Shown: positions 53,907 through 62,757 of the stretch, one piece after another | How positions within the stretch are numbered: position 1 is the first letter of the stretch | Layout of the letters: every line of letters starts with the position of its first letter | DNA from: Phenylobacterium sp. | GTDB lineage: Bacteria > Pseudomonadota > Alphaproteobacteria > Caulobacterales > Caulobacteraceae | Assembly: GCF_030693625.1 (NCBI RefSeq) | Contig: NZ_JAUYAF010000027.1 | Location: 1-64,000, forward strand | Direction of reading: 5' to 3' | Length of the DNA stretch: 64,000 nucleotides | Program-made: the position numbers and the translations under genes | The notes under the pieces: model-generated | What the model was told of the DNA's origin: nothing | Databases searched by the model: none | Seen by the model: the letters and a program-made list of their open reading frames with translations, nothing else

Positions 53907-54539
53907 ATGCAGAATGTCGCCCTGATCGACTACGGGTCGGGCAACCTTCGCTCGGCCGAAAAGGCCCTGGTGAAGGCCGCCGACGGCGCGAGCCAGATCG
54001 TGGTCACCTGTGACCCCGAGACGGTGGCCAACGCCGACCGCATCGTCCTGCCCGGCGTGGGGGCCTTCTCGGCCTGCATGACCGCGCTTTCCGAGCGTCC
54101 TGGCCTGATCGAGGCGATGACCCAGGCCGTCCGCACCAAGGGACAACCCTTCCTGGGCATCTGCGTCGGCATGCAGCTGCTGGCGTCACGCGGCCTGGAG
54201 TTCGGCGAGACCCGCGGGCTGGACTGGATCGCCGGCGATGTGCGGCGGGTCGAACCCTCCGACGCCACCGCCAAGATCCCGCACATGGGCTGGAACACCC
54301 TGGTTTCGCCCCACGGCCCCGACCTGATCGCCGGGATCGGTGACGCGCCGATGTATTTCACCCACTCCTTCGCCTTCTACCCGGACGACGAGACAGACGT
54401 CGCCGCCTGGGTCGACCACGGCGGCCGTTTCCCAGCGGCTGTCGCCAAGGGCAATGTCGCGGGCGTACAGTTTCACCCTGAAAAGTCGCAGAGCGCCGGG
54501 CTTGCCCTCCTGGCGCGATTCCTGGAGTGGCGTCCGTGA
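53907..54539 (+). CDS. hisH: Imidazole glycerol phosphate synthase, glutaminase subunit
   Basis: 210 aa. Catalytic Cys is in FLGICVGMQLL (about 80-90), His and Glu in GVQFHPEKSQ (about 187-196). It supplies ammonia to HisF; the C-terminus LARFLEWRP is standard. The stop overlaps the hisA GTG start in GTGA (54536-54539), so the two are coupled. Confidence 0.96.
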   Translation: MQNVALIDYGSGNLRSAEKALVKAADGASQIVVTCDPETVANADRIVLPGVGAFSACMTALSERPGLIEAMTQAVRTKGQPFLGICVGMQLLASRGLEFGETRGLDWIAGDVRRVEPSDATAKIPHMGWNTLVSPHGPDLIAGIGDAPMYFTHSFAFYPDDETDVAAWVDHGGRFPAAVAKGNVAGVQFHPEKSQSAGLALLARFLEWRP

Positions 54540-55258
54540 TCCTCTATCCCGCGATCGATCTGAAGGACGGCCAGTGCGTGCGCGTGCTGCACGGCGACCT
54601 GACCACCGCCACCGTCTTCAACGCCTCCCCCGCCGACCAGGCCCGGCAGTTCGTGGAGAGCGGATTCCACTGGGTCCACGTCGTCGACCTGAACGGCGCC
54701 GTCCAGGGCCGGGCGATCAATGAGAAGGCCGTCGAGGCGATCCTCGAAAGCGTCTCCATCCCCGTACAGCTGGGGGGCGGCATCCGCTCCATGAAGGACG
54801 TCGAACGCTGGATCGAGGCCGGCGTCTCCCGGGTGATCCTGGGCACCATCGCCGTCACCGAGCCCGAGATCGTCAAGGCCTGCGCCCGCGAATGGCCCGA
54901 GCAGATCGCCGTCAGCGTCGACGTGCGGGCCGGCAAGGTGGCGACGCAGGGCTGGACCGAGAGCTCCGACCTCGACGCCGTCACCGTCTCCAAGCGCTTC
55001 GAGGACGCCGGCGTGGGCGCCCTGATCATCACCGACATCGACCGCGACGGCACGGTGATGGGCTTCAATGTCGAAGCCTTCGGGGCCATCGCCGACGCGG
55101 TGAACATCCCGGTGATCGCCGCCGGCGGCCTGGCCAGCGTCGACGACATCGTGCGTCTGCGGGCGCGCAAGGGCGTGCCGATCGCGGGCGCCGTCCTGGG
55201 CCGGGCGCTCTACAACGGCGCCATCAACCCGGCTGAGGCCCTCAAGGTCGCCGCCTGA
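54536..55258 (+). CDS. hisA: ProFAR isomerase HisA
   Basis: 240 aa from the GTG at 54536, which gives [16 protein letters not shown] at the normal distance from the first catalytic Asp (Asp8 in PAIDLKDG). The second Asp is in [11 protein letters not shown] (about 164-174). TIM barrel that isomerises ProFAR in histidine synthesis. A start three codons upstream (54527) is possible but not needed. Its stop overlaps the hisF ATG by one base. Confidence 0.96.
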   Translation: MILYPAIDLKDGQCVRVLHGDLTTATVFNASPADQARQFVESGFHWVHVVDLNGAVQGRAINEKAVEAILESVSIPVQLGGGIRSMKDVERWIEAGVSRVILGTIAVTEPEIVKACAREWPEQIAVSVDVRAGKVATQGWTESSDLDAVTVSKRFEDAGVGALIITDIDRDGTVMGFNVEAFGAIADAVNIPVIAAGGLASVDDIVRLRARKGVPIAGAVLGRALYNGAINPAEALKVAA

Positions 55259-56055
55259 TGCTGAAGGTTCGCGTCATCCCCTGCCTGGACGTCAAGGACG
55301 GCCGCGTGGTGAAGGGCGTGAACTTCGTGGCCCTGCGCGACGCCGGCGATCCCGTCGAGCAGGCGCGGGCCTATGACGCCGCCGGCGCCGACGAGCTGAT
55401 GTTCCTGGACATCACCGCCAGTCACGAGCGACGCGGCGCCATCCTCGACGTCATCGCCCGCACCGCCGATGTCTGCTTCATGCCGCTGTCGGTGGGGGGC
55501 GGCATCCGCCAGGTGGAGGACGCCCGGCGTCTGCTGCTGGCCGGGGCCGACAAGATCAGCGTCAACACCGCCGCCGTGGAGAACCGCGACCTGATCAGCG
55601 CCTGCGCTGACGCCTTCGGCTCCCAGGCCGTGGTGGTGGCCATCGACGCCAAGCACGGCACGGCGCGCAACGGCTCCGGCGGACGCAACGACGGCTGGGA
55701 GGTCTATACCTATGGCGGCCGCACCGCGACGGGGTTGGACGTTGTGGACTACGCCGTCGACGCGGTGAAGCGCGGCGCGGGCGAGATCCTGCTGACCTCC
55801 ATGGACCGCGACGGCGCCAAGACCGGCTATGACATCGAGCTGCTGGCCGCCATGACCGCGGCGGTGAACGTGCCGGTGATCGCCTCGGGCGGCGCCGGCA
55901 GCGCGGCCCACATGGTCGAGGCCGTGACCAAGGGCGGCGCCGACGCCGTCCTGGCCGCCTCGATCTTCCATTTCGGTGAAGTCTCCATCGGCGAGGTCAA
56001 GCGCGCCATGGCCGCCGCCCACATTCCTGTCCGCCTGACGGAGGCCTTCGCATGA
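55258..56055 (+). CDS. hisF: Imidazole glycerol phosphate synthase, cyclase subunit
   Basis: 265 aa TIM barrel. Catalytic Asp11 is in [15 protein letters not shown] and the second Asp in VVAIDAKHG (about 129-137). [28 protein letters not shown] (about 74-101) is the phosphate-binding repeat. With HisH it makes IGP and AICAR. The ATG overlaps the hisA stop (TGATG), and its stop overlaps hisE by 4 bases. Confidence 0.97.
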   Translation: MLKVRVIPCLDVKDGRVVKGVNFVALRDAGDPVEQARAYDAAGADELMFLDITASHERRGAILDVIARTADVCFMPLSVGGGIRQVEDARRLLLAGADKISVNTAAVENRDLISACADAFGSQAVVVAIDAKHGTARNGSGGRNDGWEVYTYGGRTATGLDVVDYAVDAVKRGAGEILLTSMDRDGAKTGYDIELLAAMTAAVNVPVIASGGAGSAAHMVEAVTKGGADAVLAASIFHFGEVSIGEVKRAMAAAHIPVRLTEAFA

Positions 56056-56387
56056 GCCGCTTTTCCGAGACCCTCGACCGCCTCGCCGCCACCATCGAGA
56101 CGCGCAAGGGCGCCAGCCCCGAGAGCTCCTATACCGCCAAGCTGCTGTCGGAAGGCGTGGAGCGCGCCGCCAAGAAGCTGGGGGAGGAGGCTGTCGAGGT
56201 GGTGATCGCCGCGGTCCAGAAGGACAGGGACGGCCTGGCCGCCGAGAGCGCCGACCTGATGTACCATTTCCTGGTGGTCCTGGCCGCCGCCGGCGTCAGC
56301 CTGGACGACGTCGCCGCCTGGCTGGAAAGCCGCGAAGGCCGCTCGGGCCTGGAAGAAAAGGCCTGGCGACGCAAGTCGGAGACCTAG
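56052..56387 (+). CDS. hisE: Phosphoribosyl-ATP pyrophosphatase
   Basis: 111 aa, all-alpha MazG-like fold. The family pattern is [43 protein letters not shown] (about 16-58), including metal-binding [11 protein letters not shown] and [22 protein letters not shown] (about 64-85). Second step of histidine synthesis, here separate from hisI. It ends the operon; an inverted repeat CTCCC-GCTTGC-GGGAG follows at 56399-56414. Confidence 0.95.
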   Translation: MSRFSETLDRLAATIETRKGASPESSYTAKLLSEGVERAAKKLGEEAVEVVIAAVQKDRDGLAAESADLMYHFLVVLAAAGVSLDDVAAWLESREGRSGLEEKAWRRKSET

Positions 56388-56423
56388 GCCCTTCTCCTCT
56401 CCCGCTTGCGGGAGGAAGAGCGG

Positions 56424-57062
56424 TCAGAACGGCCACCAGCTCCAGAACCAGGCGGTGATCCGCGCCCAGAGACCGTCGAAGGACTGGCCCATCACCTTCT
56501 CCACCACGCTCTGCGGCGGGGTCGGGACGAACCAGCTGGGGGCGGCGGGCGGAGCGCAGTTCATGCGCATGCCCACGCCCTTCAGATAGCCCCGGCGCAC
56601 CTCGCCGGCGCGGATCGCGGCCTGGACCTTCTTGTCGTGGCGGGCGGCGCCGGTGAGCTTGCGGACCCAACCCCGGAACGGCAGCAGGCTGCGGCTCTCG
56701 CTGCGCAGTTCGGAGATGCCGGCGTCCTTGATCGCCCCGCCCACCTTCTCGGCGCGGGTCCGGGTGTCGGGCGGGGGCGCCTCGTCGAGATCGGGGCCCA
56801 GGGCCGCATCCAGCCGGCCGATCTCGCCGGCGATGGGTTCGCAGCGGGAAAGGCCCTCCATGTCATAGGGATCGGCGCGGGCCCGCAGCAGGACATCGGG
56901 AATGCCCTTCTGCTTGAGATTCAGGTCCTCCAGCGGGGCCATGGCCGCGTCGCGGAAGGTGTCCTTGTCCTGCATGACGCCGCGGTCGGCGGCCTGGGCG
57001 GCGCCCAGCGACAGGGAGGCGAACAAAAGAGTGACGGTGACGGCGAAAGCAGCGACGCGCAT
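56424..57062 (-). CDS. Secreted hypothetical protein
   Basis: 212 aa with an N-terminal signal peptide (about 1-24, LLFASLSLGAAQAAD). I do not recognise a named family, though the segment DAAMAPLEDLNLKQKGIPDVLLRARADPYD (about 38-67) and the ending WARITAWFWSWWPF look like a conserved alphaproteobacterial secreted protein. No catalytic motif, no second membrane helix except perhaps the aromatic tail. It is probably periplasmic. Convergent with hisE and divergent from the CPBP gene. Confidence 0.75.
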   Translation of the reverse strand: MRVAAFAVTVTLLFASLSLGAAQAADRGVMQDKDTFRDAAMAPLEDLNLKQKGIPDVLLRARADPYDMEGLSRCEPIAGEIGRLDAALGPDLDEAPPPDTRTRAEKVGGAIKDAGISELRSESRSLLPFRGWVRKLTGAARHDKKVQAAIRAGEVRRGYLKGVGMRMNCAPPAAPSWFVPTPPQSVVEKVMGQSFDGLWARITAWFWSWWPF

Positions 57063-57106
57063 GGCGCCACCATAGTCGAGGTGCGCGGGCCGCGCTAACC
57101 TGGCCC

Positions 57107-58033
57107 TTGATGATCCCCGCCCTCGACGTGCTCGCCGGCCGCGCGACGCCGCCCTTCCTCGCGCAGACGACGCCCCGCGACCGAGACGGGCGCCGGGTGG
57201 CCCTGATGGCGCTGGCCGGCCCGGTGGCCGCCATCGCTGCGAGCTTCGCGGTGATCCTGGCGGTGTTCGGCGCGGGTCGGGCCCTTGGCGTGCCGCTCAA
57301 TGTCGTCGGCGGGGAGCTGGGCGACCTGCCACGCCTGCTGAAGTCCAGCGTCTATATCGTCGAGGTGGGGATCGGTCTGGCCGCCGCGGCGGCGGGCCTG
57401 CTGCTGGCGGCGCGGCTGATCTTCCGCCGGCCCTTCCGCAGCTGGATCACCGTGGCGCCCCGCTTCCGCTGGCAGGTCCTGGCCTGGGGCGCGGCGGCGG
57501 GCGTGGTGGCCATCCTGGCGTTGAGCCTGATCTCGGTGCTCATGCCGCAGAGCGGCGAGGCGCCGATCCTCGACGCGGGCGAGCCCCTGAAACAGCGCCT
57601 GATCTACATGGCCGCCGTCAGCCTGGGTTTCCTGATCGCCTCGTGGGCCGAGGAGGTGGTGTTCCGGGGCTATCTGCTGCAGCAGGTGGGCGTCTTCACC
57701 CGCCGGGTCTGGCTGGTGCTGCTGATCAACGGCGTGATCTTCGCCCTCTTCCACCTGGAGTTCGATCCCGGCGCCCTGGCGGCGCGGGCCCTGCTGGGCA
57801 TGGTGTTCGCCTGGGCGACCCTGCGCCTCGGCGGCCTGGAGTTCGGGATCGGGGCCCACGCCACCCAGAACCTGGGGGTAGCGATGTTTGGAGAGGTGCT
57901 GTTGCCCACCTCCGCGCCGACCGCCATCAAGCTCAGCGAGCTGGGCTTCGAACTGGTCCTGGCGGTGGTCATCCTGGCCTGCGTCGAGTGGCTCTACCGA
58001 CGGCGGACCCTGGCGGCCCTGGCCGAGGCCTAA
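57107..58033 (+). CDS. CPBP family intramembrane metalloprotease
   Basis: 308 aa with about eight membrane helices. The CPBP (Abi) motifs are present: motif 1 SWAEEVVFRGYLLQQ (about 180-194, EExxxR), motif 2 VIFALFHLEFDPG (about 208-220, FxxxH) and a third near GIGAHATQNLG (about 247-257, HxxxN). The family includes type II CAAX prenyl endopeptidases and self-immunity proteins for bacteriocins. The substrate here is unknown. The first 30 residues are a soluble extension. Confidence 0.9.
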   Translation: MMIPALDVLAGRATPPFLAQTTPRDRDGRRVALMALAGPVAAIAASFAVILAVFGAGRALGVPLNVVGGELGDLPRLLKSSVYIVEVGIGLAAAAAGLLLAARLIFRRPFRSWITVAPRFRWQVLAWGAAAGVVAILALSLISVLMPQSGEAPILDAGEPLKQRLIYMAAVSLGFLIASWAEEVVFRGYLLQQVGVFTRRVWLVLLINGVIFALFHLEFDPGALAARALLGMVFAWATLRLGGLEFGIGAHATQNLGVAMFGEVLLPTSAPTAIKLSELGFELVLAVVILACVEWLYRRRTLAALAEA

Positions 58034-58042
58034 GGCCGCCCG

Positions 58043-58351
58043 CTACTTCAGCAGCAGCTGGCCTTCCTTCTGGACCCGGCCCTTGATCTTGCCGGCCAGC
58101 AGGGCGAGCACATTGGGCAGGTTGATGGTCATCAGCACCGCGGCCTCCTGAACGTCCAGGTGGCCGGTGATGTGCTGGCCCATGGCGGCCACCGAGAAGT
58201 CCATGCGGTCGCCGGTCCAGGTCTTGGTCAGGGCCTTGGAGGCGGCCTCGCCGAACTGCTGGCTGATCTTGCCGAAGCCCTCCTCGATCCGCTGCCGCGC
58301 GACGGCGGCGCCCAGGTCGTGGGGGATGGTGATGGTGATCGGCTTGCTCAT
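58043..58351 (-). CDS. Polyhydroxyalkanoic acid system family protein
   Basis: 102 aa from the ATG at 58351 (MSKPITITIPHDLG). The PHA_gran_rgn family pattern is seen in IPHDLGAAVARQRIEEGFGKIS (about 9-30), GDRMDFSVAAMGQHITGHLDVQEAAVLMTINLPNVLALLAGKIK (about 47-90). Members are linked to polyhydroxyalkanoate granules in some bacteria; no phasin or synthase gene is nearby. Function is therefore open. Confidence 0.8.
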   Translation of the reverse strand: MSKPITITIPHDLGAAVARQRIEEGFGKISQQFGEAASKALTKTWTGDRMDFSVAAMGQHITGHLDVQEAAVLMTINLPNVLALLAGKIKGRVQKEGQLLLK

Positions 58352-58431
58352 GTGGTCCTCTTGTCGCCCCAGTAACGCCTGCAACGCATTTGGGGTCCAG
58401 CCCGGAACAAAGCGACTCCCTGTGGATTGTT

Positions 58432-58446
58432 TTAACAGAATCCTAA
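58432..58446. promoter_or_regulatory. Possible CtrA-like site with an internal CcrM site
   Basis: TTAA-CAGAATC-CTAA, a TTAA-N7-TTAA-like spacing with one mismatch in the second half, 17 bases before the GTG at 58463. The spacer contains GAATC, a GANTC methylation site. In Caulobacterales CtrA binds TTAA-N7-TTAA. This is a single imperfect match, so it is only a candidate. Confidence 0.35.
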
Positions 58447-58462
58447 TCCGGGCGGGGCCGTC

Positions 58463-58876
58463 GTGGCGTCTACACCTCAGAAACTCAGCGGACTCATCGG
58501 AGCGATAGCCCTGCTCAGCTTCGCAGGCGCCGCCCACGCCGAGACGGTCTGCCAGGGTTCCGCCCCCGACGTCGGCGCGGAAATCCACGGCCCTGTCCTG
58601 CAGGTGCTGGACTCCGAACGCCTGTGTGTGGCGCTCGGCGCCACCCCTGACCAGTGGGTCGAGGTCGCGCTCGCGCCGGAGCCCCTGCAGAAGACCGCCG
58701 CCCATCCGGCCAGCCGCGGCTCGCTGATGGCCGTGGCCTTCGCCCAGAACATCACCTGCAGGATCGTCGATGTGGCCGGCGGCCTGCCCGTCGCCGCCTG
58801 CCGTCTCGACGACCAGTCGGTCCGGGCCCTGACCCGCGAGCCCGCCGCCTACGTCGCCGGCCAGGCCTGGCGGTGA
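58463..58876 (+). CDS. Secreted SNase-fold-like small protein
   Basis: 137 aa, GTG start at 58463. A signal peptide (about 1-26, ending GAAHAE) is followed by a domain resembling the staphylococcal-nuclease-like (OB) fold: GPVLQVLDSERLCVALGATPDQWVEVAL (about 43-70) and FAQNITCRIVDVAGGLPVAACRLDDQSV (about 93-120), with two Cys that may form a disulfide. The catalytic Arg-Glu-Arg set of true nucleases is not apparent, so it may be a binding protein. Confidence 0.65.
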   Translation: MASTPQKLSGLIGAIALLSFAGAAHAETVCQGSAPDVGAEIHGPVLQVLDSERLCVALGATPDQWVEVALAPEPLQKTAAHPASRGSLMAVAFAQNITCRIVDVAGGLPVAACRLDDQSVRALTREPAAYVAGQAWR

Positions 58877-58982
58877 GCCTTTTCGGCTCCAATCCAAAGC
58901 GGTAGAGCCGTTCGTCCCGGCAGGTCCGCCGCTCGTCCCAACCCACCTTTACCGCAGCGGTTTCTGACGCTCCTCTGGGCGC

Positions 58983-60899
58983 ATGACCCGACACGCCCTG
59001 CACCTGCTCGCCGCCGCCAGCCTCGCCGCCTGTTCCGCGCCCCAGGTCGCCCCTGCGCCCGACGCCGGGTGGGCCCACTATGGCGGCGACGCCGGGGGCC
59101 AACGCTATTCCACCGCCGCCCAGATCACGCCGCAGAACGTCAAGCGGCTGAAACCGGCCTGGAGCTTCTCCACCGGTGACATGGAGACCAAGGGCGGCGC
59201 CATGGAGCGCGCCTCCTTCCAGGTCACCCCGATCCTGGCGGCGGGCCGGCTCTATCTGTGCTCGCCCTTCAACGCGGCCAGCGCCATCGAGCCGGCCACC
59301 GGCGCGCCGCTGTGGCGCTTTGACCCGAAGATCGCCACCGGTGTCGACTACCCCAACGACTACACCTGCCGGGGCCTGGCCTATTGGAGGAACCCCGCCG
59401 CGCCGCAGGGCGCGCCCTGCGCCGAGCGGATCTTCATGAACACCAACGACCGGCGGCTGTTCGCCCTGGACGCCGCCACCGGCCGGGCCTGTCGCGGTTT
59501 CGGGACGGGGGGCTGGGTCCCCGCCATTCCCGGCGTGAAGCTGACCCGCCCCGGCGGCGCCCAGATCACCTCGCCGCCGGTGGTGACGCGAGGGCTGGTG
59601 ATCACCGGCTCCTCCATCGACGACAATCAGAAGGTCGACGAGACCTCCGGCGCGGTCCACGCCTTCGACGCGGTGACCGGCCAGCTGACGTGGCGGTTTG
59701 ATCCGCTCGACAGCGTCCGGCCGCAGGTCCGCGCCGGCGCCGCCAATGTCTGGGCGCCGATGTCGGTGGACGAGGCCCGGGGCCTGGTCTTTCTGCCCAC
59801 CTCCAGCGCCAGCCCGGACTTCTACGGCGCCGCCCGGCCCGGGGACGGCGGGCACGCCAATTCCGTGGTGGCGCTGAAGGCCGCCACCGGCGAGCTGGCC
59901 TGGGGCTTCCAGACCACCCATCACGACGTCTGGGACTATGACGTCCCGGCCCAGCCGACCCTGGCCACCGTCACCTATCGCGGCGTCACCTCGCCCGCCG
60001 TGATCCAGACCACCAAGCAGGGCCTGCTCTTCACGCTGAACCGCGACACCGGCGCCCCCGTCATCCCGGTGGTGGAGCGCCCGGTTCCCCAGGGCGGCGC
60101 GCTGGGGGAAACCCTGTCCCCGACCCAGCCCTTTCCGATCGCGCCCAAGTCCCTGGCGCCAGACAAGATCGGCCCGCAGGACGCCTTCGGGCTCACCCCC
60201 TGGGACCGCGCGGCCTGCCGTCGCTTGCTCGAGGGCGCCCGCAACGAGGGGCTCTACACCCCGCCCACCACCCGGGGGACCATCATCTATCCCTTCACCG
60301 GCGGCGGCTCCAACTGGGGCGGCGTCGCCTTCGATCCCGCTCGCCAGATCGTCTACGCCAACACCTCCAGCGCCCTGCACAAGGTGACCCTGATCCCGGC
60401 GCAGACCGTGAAGGCCGCCCGCGAGGCCCAGCCCGATCTGGAGATCAGCCCCAACGCCGGGGCCCGCTACGGCATGAAGCGCGAACTGCTCCGCTCGCCG
60501 CTCGGCCTGCCCTGCAACCCCCCGCCCTGGGGCGAGCTCTCGGCCATCGACATGCACGACGGCCGGGTGCTCTGGCGCGTGCCCCTGGGGACCACGCGGG
60601 ACCTGGCGCCCGGCTCTCAGGTCCTGATGCGGGGGACCGGCACCCCCAATTTCGGCGGCCCCATCGTCACCGGGGGCGGCCTGGTCTTCATCGGCGCGGC
60701 CATGGACAACTACCTGCGCGCCTTCGACGCCGGCACAGGCAAGGAGCTGTGGAAGGGCCGCCTGCCGGCCGGGGGCCAGGCCACCCCCATGACCTATGTC
60801 TGGAAGGGCCGCCAGTATGTGGTGATCGCCGCCGGCGGCCATTCCAAGTCCGACACCAGGCGCGGCGACCAGATCGTCGCCTTCGCCCTGCCCGACTAG
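58983..60899 (+). CDS. PQQ-dependent dehydrogenase (membrane glucose/sugar dehydrogenase family)
   Basis: 638 aa. An N-terminal lipoprotein signal (LAACSAP, Cys18) is followed by an eight-bladed PQQ propeller: WAHYGGDAGGQRYSTAAQITPQNVKRLKPAW (about 29-59), WGFQTTHHDVWDYDVPAQP (about 303-321) with PQQ-site residues, and LVFIGAAMDNYLRAFDAGTGKELW (about 564-587). It oxidises sugars or alcohols in the periplasm and passes electrons to quinone. The five membrane helices of E. coli Gcd are absent. A terminator follows the stop. Confidence 0.88.
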   Translation: MTRHALHLLAAASLAACSAPQVAPAPDAGWAHYGGDAGGQRYSTAAQITPQNVKRLKPAWSFSTGDMETKGGAMERASFQVTPILAAGRLYLCSPFNAASAIEPATGAPLWRFDPKIATGVDYPNDYTCRGLAYWRNPAAPQGAPCAERIFMNTNDRRLFALDAATGRACRGFGTGGWVPAIPGVKLTRPGGAQITSPPVVTRGLVITGSSIDDNQKVDETSGAVHAFDAVTGQLTWRFDPLDSVRPQVRAGAANVWAPMSVDEARGLVFLPTSSASPDFYGAARPGDGGHANSVVALKAATGELAWGFQTTHHDVWDYDVPAQPTLATVTYRGVTSPAVIQTTKQGLLFTLNRDTGAPVIPVVERPVPQGGALGETLSPTQPFPIAPKSLAPDKIGPQDAFGLTPWDRAACRRLLEGARNEGLYTPPTTRGTIIYPFTGGGSNWGGVAFDPARQIVYANTSSALHKVTLIPAQTVKAAREAQPDLEISPNAGARYGMKRELLRSPLGLPCNPPPWGELSAIDMHDGRVLWRVPLGTTRDLAPGSQVLMRGTGTPNFGGPIVTGGGLVFIGAAMDNYLRAFDAGTGKELWKGRLPAGGQATPMTYVWKGRQYVVIAAGGHSKSDTRRGDQIVAFALPD

Positions 60900-60901
60900 G
60901 G

Positions 60902-60928
60902 AACCGGCGGGCCCACGGCGGTTTTTTT
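60902..60928 (+). terminator. Terminator after the PQQ dehydrogenase gene
   Basis: AACCG (60902-60906) pairs with CGGTT (60919-60923) around a GC-rich loop containing GGGCCC, followed by a run of seven T (60922-60928). It ends the dehydrogenase transcript and separates it from the symporter gene 37 bases further on. Confidence 0.7.
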
Positions 60929-60964
60929 GCTGGCGCGGACGCGCTGGCCCGGTGAACCTGCCCC

Positions 60965-62233
60965 ATGACCCTGACGACCCGCGTACTCCTCGGCCTCGTG
61001 GCCGGCCTCGGCGCCGGCGCCGCCGTGGCGGCCTACCTCCCCGACTACGCGCCTCAGATCATCGCGGTGGCCGAGCCGGCCGGCGGGGTCTGGCTCGACG
61101 CCTTGCGGATGACCATCATCCCCCTGGTCTTCGCCCTGCTGGTGACGGGGGTCGCCCAGGCCGCCGACACCGCCCGGGCCGGCGGCGACGCGGCCAAGAC
61201 CCTGGGCCTCTTCGCGGTGCTGCTGGTGCTGTCGGCCAGCTTCGCAGCCATCGCCACCCCGGCCCTGCTGGCGCTCTGGCCCGCGCCCGTGGAGGCCGCC
61301 CAGGCCCTGCGCGCCTCGGCCGACACCGCCAACGGCGAGATTCCCCCGACCCCCACCATCCAGGAAATGGTCAAGAGCTTCATCCCCACCAATCCGGTGA
61401 AGGTGGCCGCCGACGGGGCCATGGCCCCCCTGGTGGTCTTCGCCCTGGTGTTCGGCATGGCCGCCACCCGGATCGCGGCGGCCAAGCGCGCCTCGCTGTT
61501 CGGGTTCTTCGACGCGGTGCGGGACACCATGATGACCCTGGTGCACTGGGTGCTGTGGGCCGCGCCCTTCGGAGTCTTCGCCCTGGCCCTGGTCACCGGC
61601 GCCCGCACGGGCCTGGGAGCCGTCGGCGTGCTCAGCCACTACGTGGTCATCGTCTCGATCATGTGCCTCAGCATGGCGGTCTTCGCCGTCATCCTGGCGG
61701 TGGTGTTCGGCAAGGTGCCCCTGATGGCCTTTGTCCGCGCCATGATCCCGGTGGAGGCGGTCGCCATTTCCACCCAGTCGTCCCTGGCCTCCCTGCCGGC
61801 CATGCTGGAGACCGCCCAGAAGCTGGGGGTCCCCGACAAGGTGCGCGGCGTGGTCCTGCCCATGGCCGTGGCCCTGTTCCGCATGACCAGCCCAGCGGGC
61901 AACATGGCCGTGGTGATCTATGTGGCCCACATCTACGGCGTGCCCCTGAGCCCCCTGGTGATGCTGGTGGGCGTGCTGGTGGCCGCCACGGTCAGCCTGG
62001 CCGCCGTCGGCATCGCCAGCGCCGTGACCTTCTTCACCACGCTTGGTCCCATCTCCATGGCCATGGGGGTGCCGATGGAGCTCCTGCCCCTGCTGCTGGC
62101 GGTGGAGACCCTGCCCGACATCTCCCGCACCATCGGCAACGTCACCGCCGACGTGGCCGTCACCACGGTGGCGGCGGAGTGGAGTCTGGAGGAGGACGCC
62201 GAGGAGGAACTGCCCCTGTCGGCCGGGGTTTAG
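60965..62233 (+). CDS. Dicarboxylate/amino acid:cation symporter (DAACS family)
   Basis: 422 aa with about eight membrane helices and two re-entrant loops. DAACS motifs: PAGGVWLDALRMTIIPLVFALLVTGVAQ (about 38-65), STQSSLASLPAMLETAQKLGV (about 266-286, serine-rich loop) and FRMTSPAGNMAVVIYVAHIYG (about 303-323, NMDGT-like region changed to NMAVV). Transports dicarboxylates or acidic amino acids with Na+ or H+; the substrate motif variant means aspartate/glutamate specificity is uncertain. Confidence 0.88.
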   Translation: MTLTTRVLLGLVAGLGAGAAVAAYLPDYAPQIIAVAEPAGGVWLDALRMTIIPLVFALLVTGVAQAADTARAGGDAAKTLGLFAVLLVLSASFAAIATPALLALWPAPVEAAQALRASADTANGEIPPTPTIQEMVKSFIPTNPVKVAADGAMAPLVVFALVFGMAATRIAAAKRASLFGFFDAVRDTMMTLVHWVLWAAPFGVFALALVTGARTGLGAVGVLSHYVVIVSIMCLSMAVFAVILAVVFGKVPLMAFVRAMIPVEAVAISTQSSLASLPAMLETAQKLGVPDKVRGVVLPMAVALFRMTSPAGNMAVVIYVAHIYGVPLSPLVMLVGVLVAATVSLAAVGIASAVTFFTTLGPISMAMGVPMELLPLLLAVETLPDISRTIGNVTADVAVTTVAAEWSLEEDAEEELPLSAGV

Positions 62234-62757
62234 CCTCGGCTCTTGCGTTTCAGGGCCACATAGAGCGCGCCCTCGCCGCCGTGATTGCGGTGGGCCTCGG
62301 AGATGCCGGCGACAACCTCGCGCAGGGCCGGGCTCGACAGCCATTCCGGGGTCATGCGGCGCAACACCCCGTCCCCGCGCGCGCCCTTGCCGGTGATCAC
62401 CAGGACGGCGCGGTCGCCGCGGTTCCAGGCGCTGAGCACGAAGCCCTCGAGCGCGGATTTCGCCTGCATCTGGTCCATGCCGTGCAGGTCGATGCGGCCG
62501 CCGATCTCCTCGCGTTCCCGGGCGATGCGATGCCTGCGGCGCGGCTCGATGTCTTCAGGTCCCAGCCACGGATGTGGCGGCCGCTTGGGCGCGGGCTTTT
62601 CGGGGATGGGGATGCGCGCGGCCGGCGCATTGCGGTCGATCTGGGCGGCCAGGGCGTCGCGCTCGGCCTTGGAGACCGTGCGGCCCGGCATGGGGTGGAC
62701 CGTGGCCGCCACCATGGACCACAGCCTTTGCTCGTCGGGCCGGATCGGCCGTTTCAC
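62230..62757 (-). CDS. smr: Smr domain protein
   Basis: 175 aa from the GTG at 62757, which overlaps the mltA stop (GTGA). The Smr domain (about 92-172) contains IDLHGMDQMQAKSALEGFV and LVITGKGARGDGVLRRMTPEWL (about 122-143) with the conserved HGxxxxxA and GxGxxxxxG parts. The N-terminal ~90 residues are Pro/Arg-rich. Smr domains bind or nick DNA or RNA; alphaproteobacterial members of this size are linked to mltA but have no firm role. Confidence 0.88.
   Translation of the reverse strand: MKRPIRPDEQRLWSMVAATVHPMPGRTVSKAERDALAAQIDRNAPAARIPIPEKPAPKRPPHPWLGPEDIEPRRRHRIAREREEIGGRIDLHGMDQMQAKSALEGFVLSAWNRGDRAVLVITGKGARGDGVLRRMTPEWLSSPALREVVAGISEAHRNHGGEGALYVALKRKSRG

Noticed and set aside
56399..56414. 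CTCCC-GCTTGC-GGGAG as a strong terminator after hisE
   Set aside because: No T run follows on either strand; it may be a common short intergenic palindrome, so it is mentioned only with hisE.
58752..60842. A 696-codon open frame on the minus strand
   Set aside because: Antisense of the PQQ dehydrogenase; low-complexity Gly/Ala/Arg sequence with no recognisable fold.
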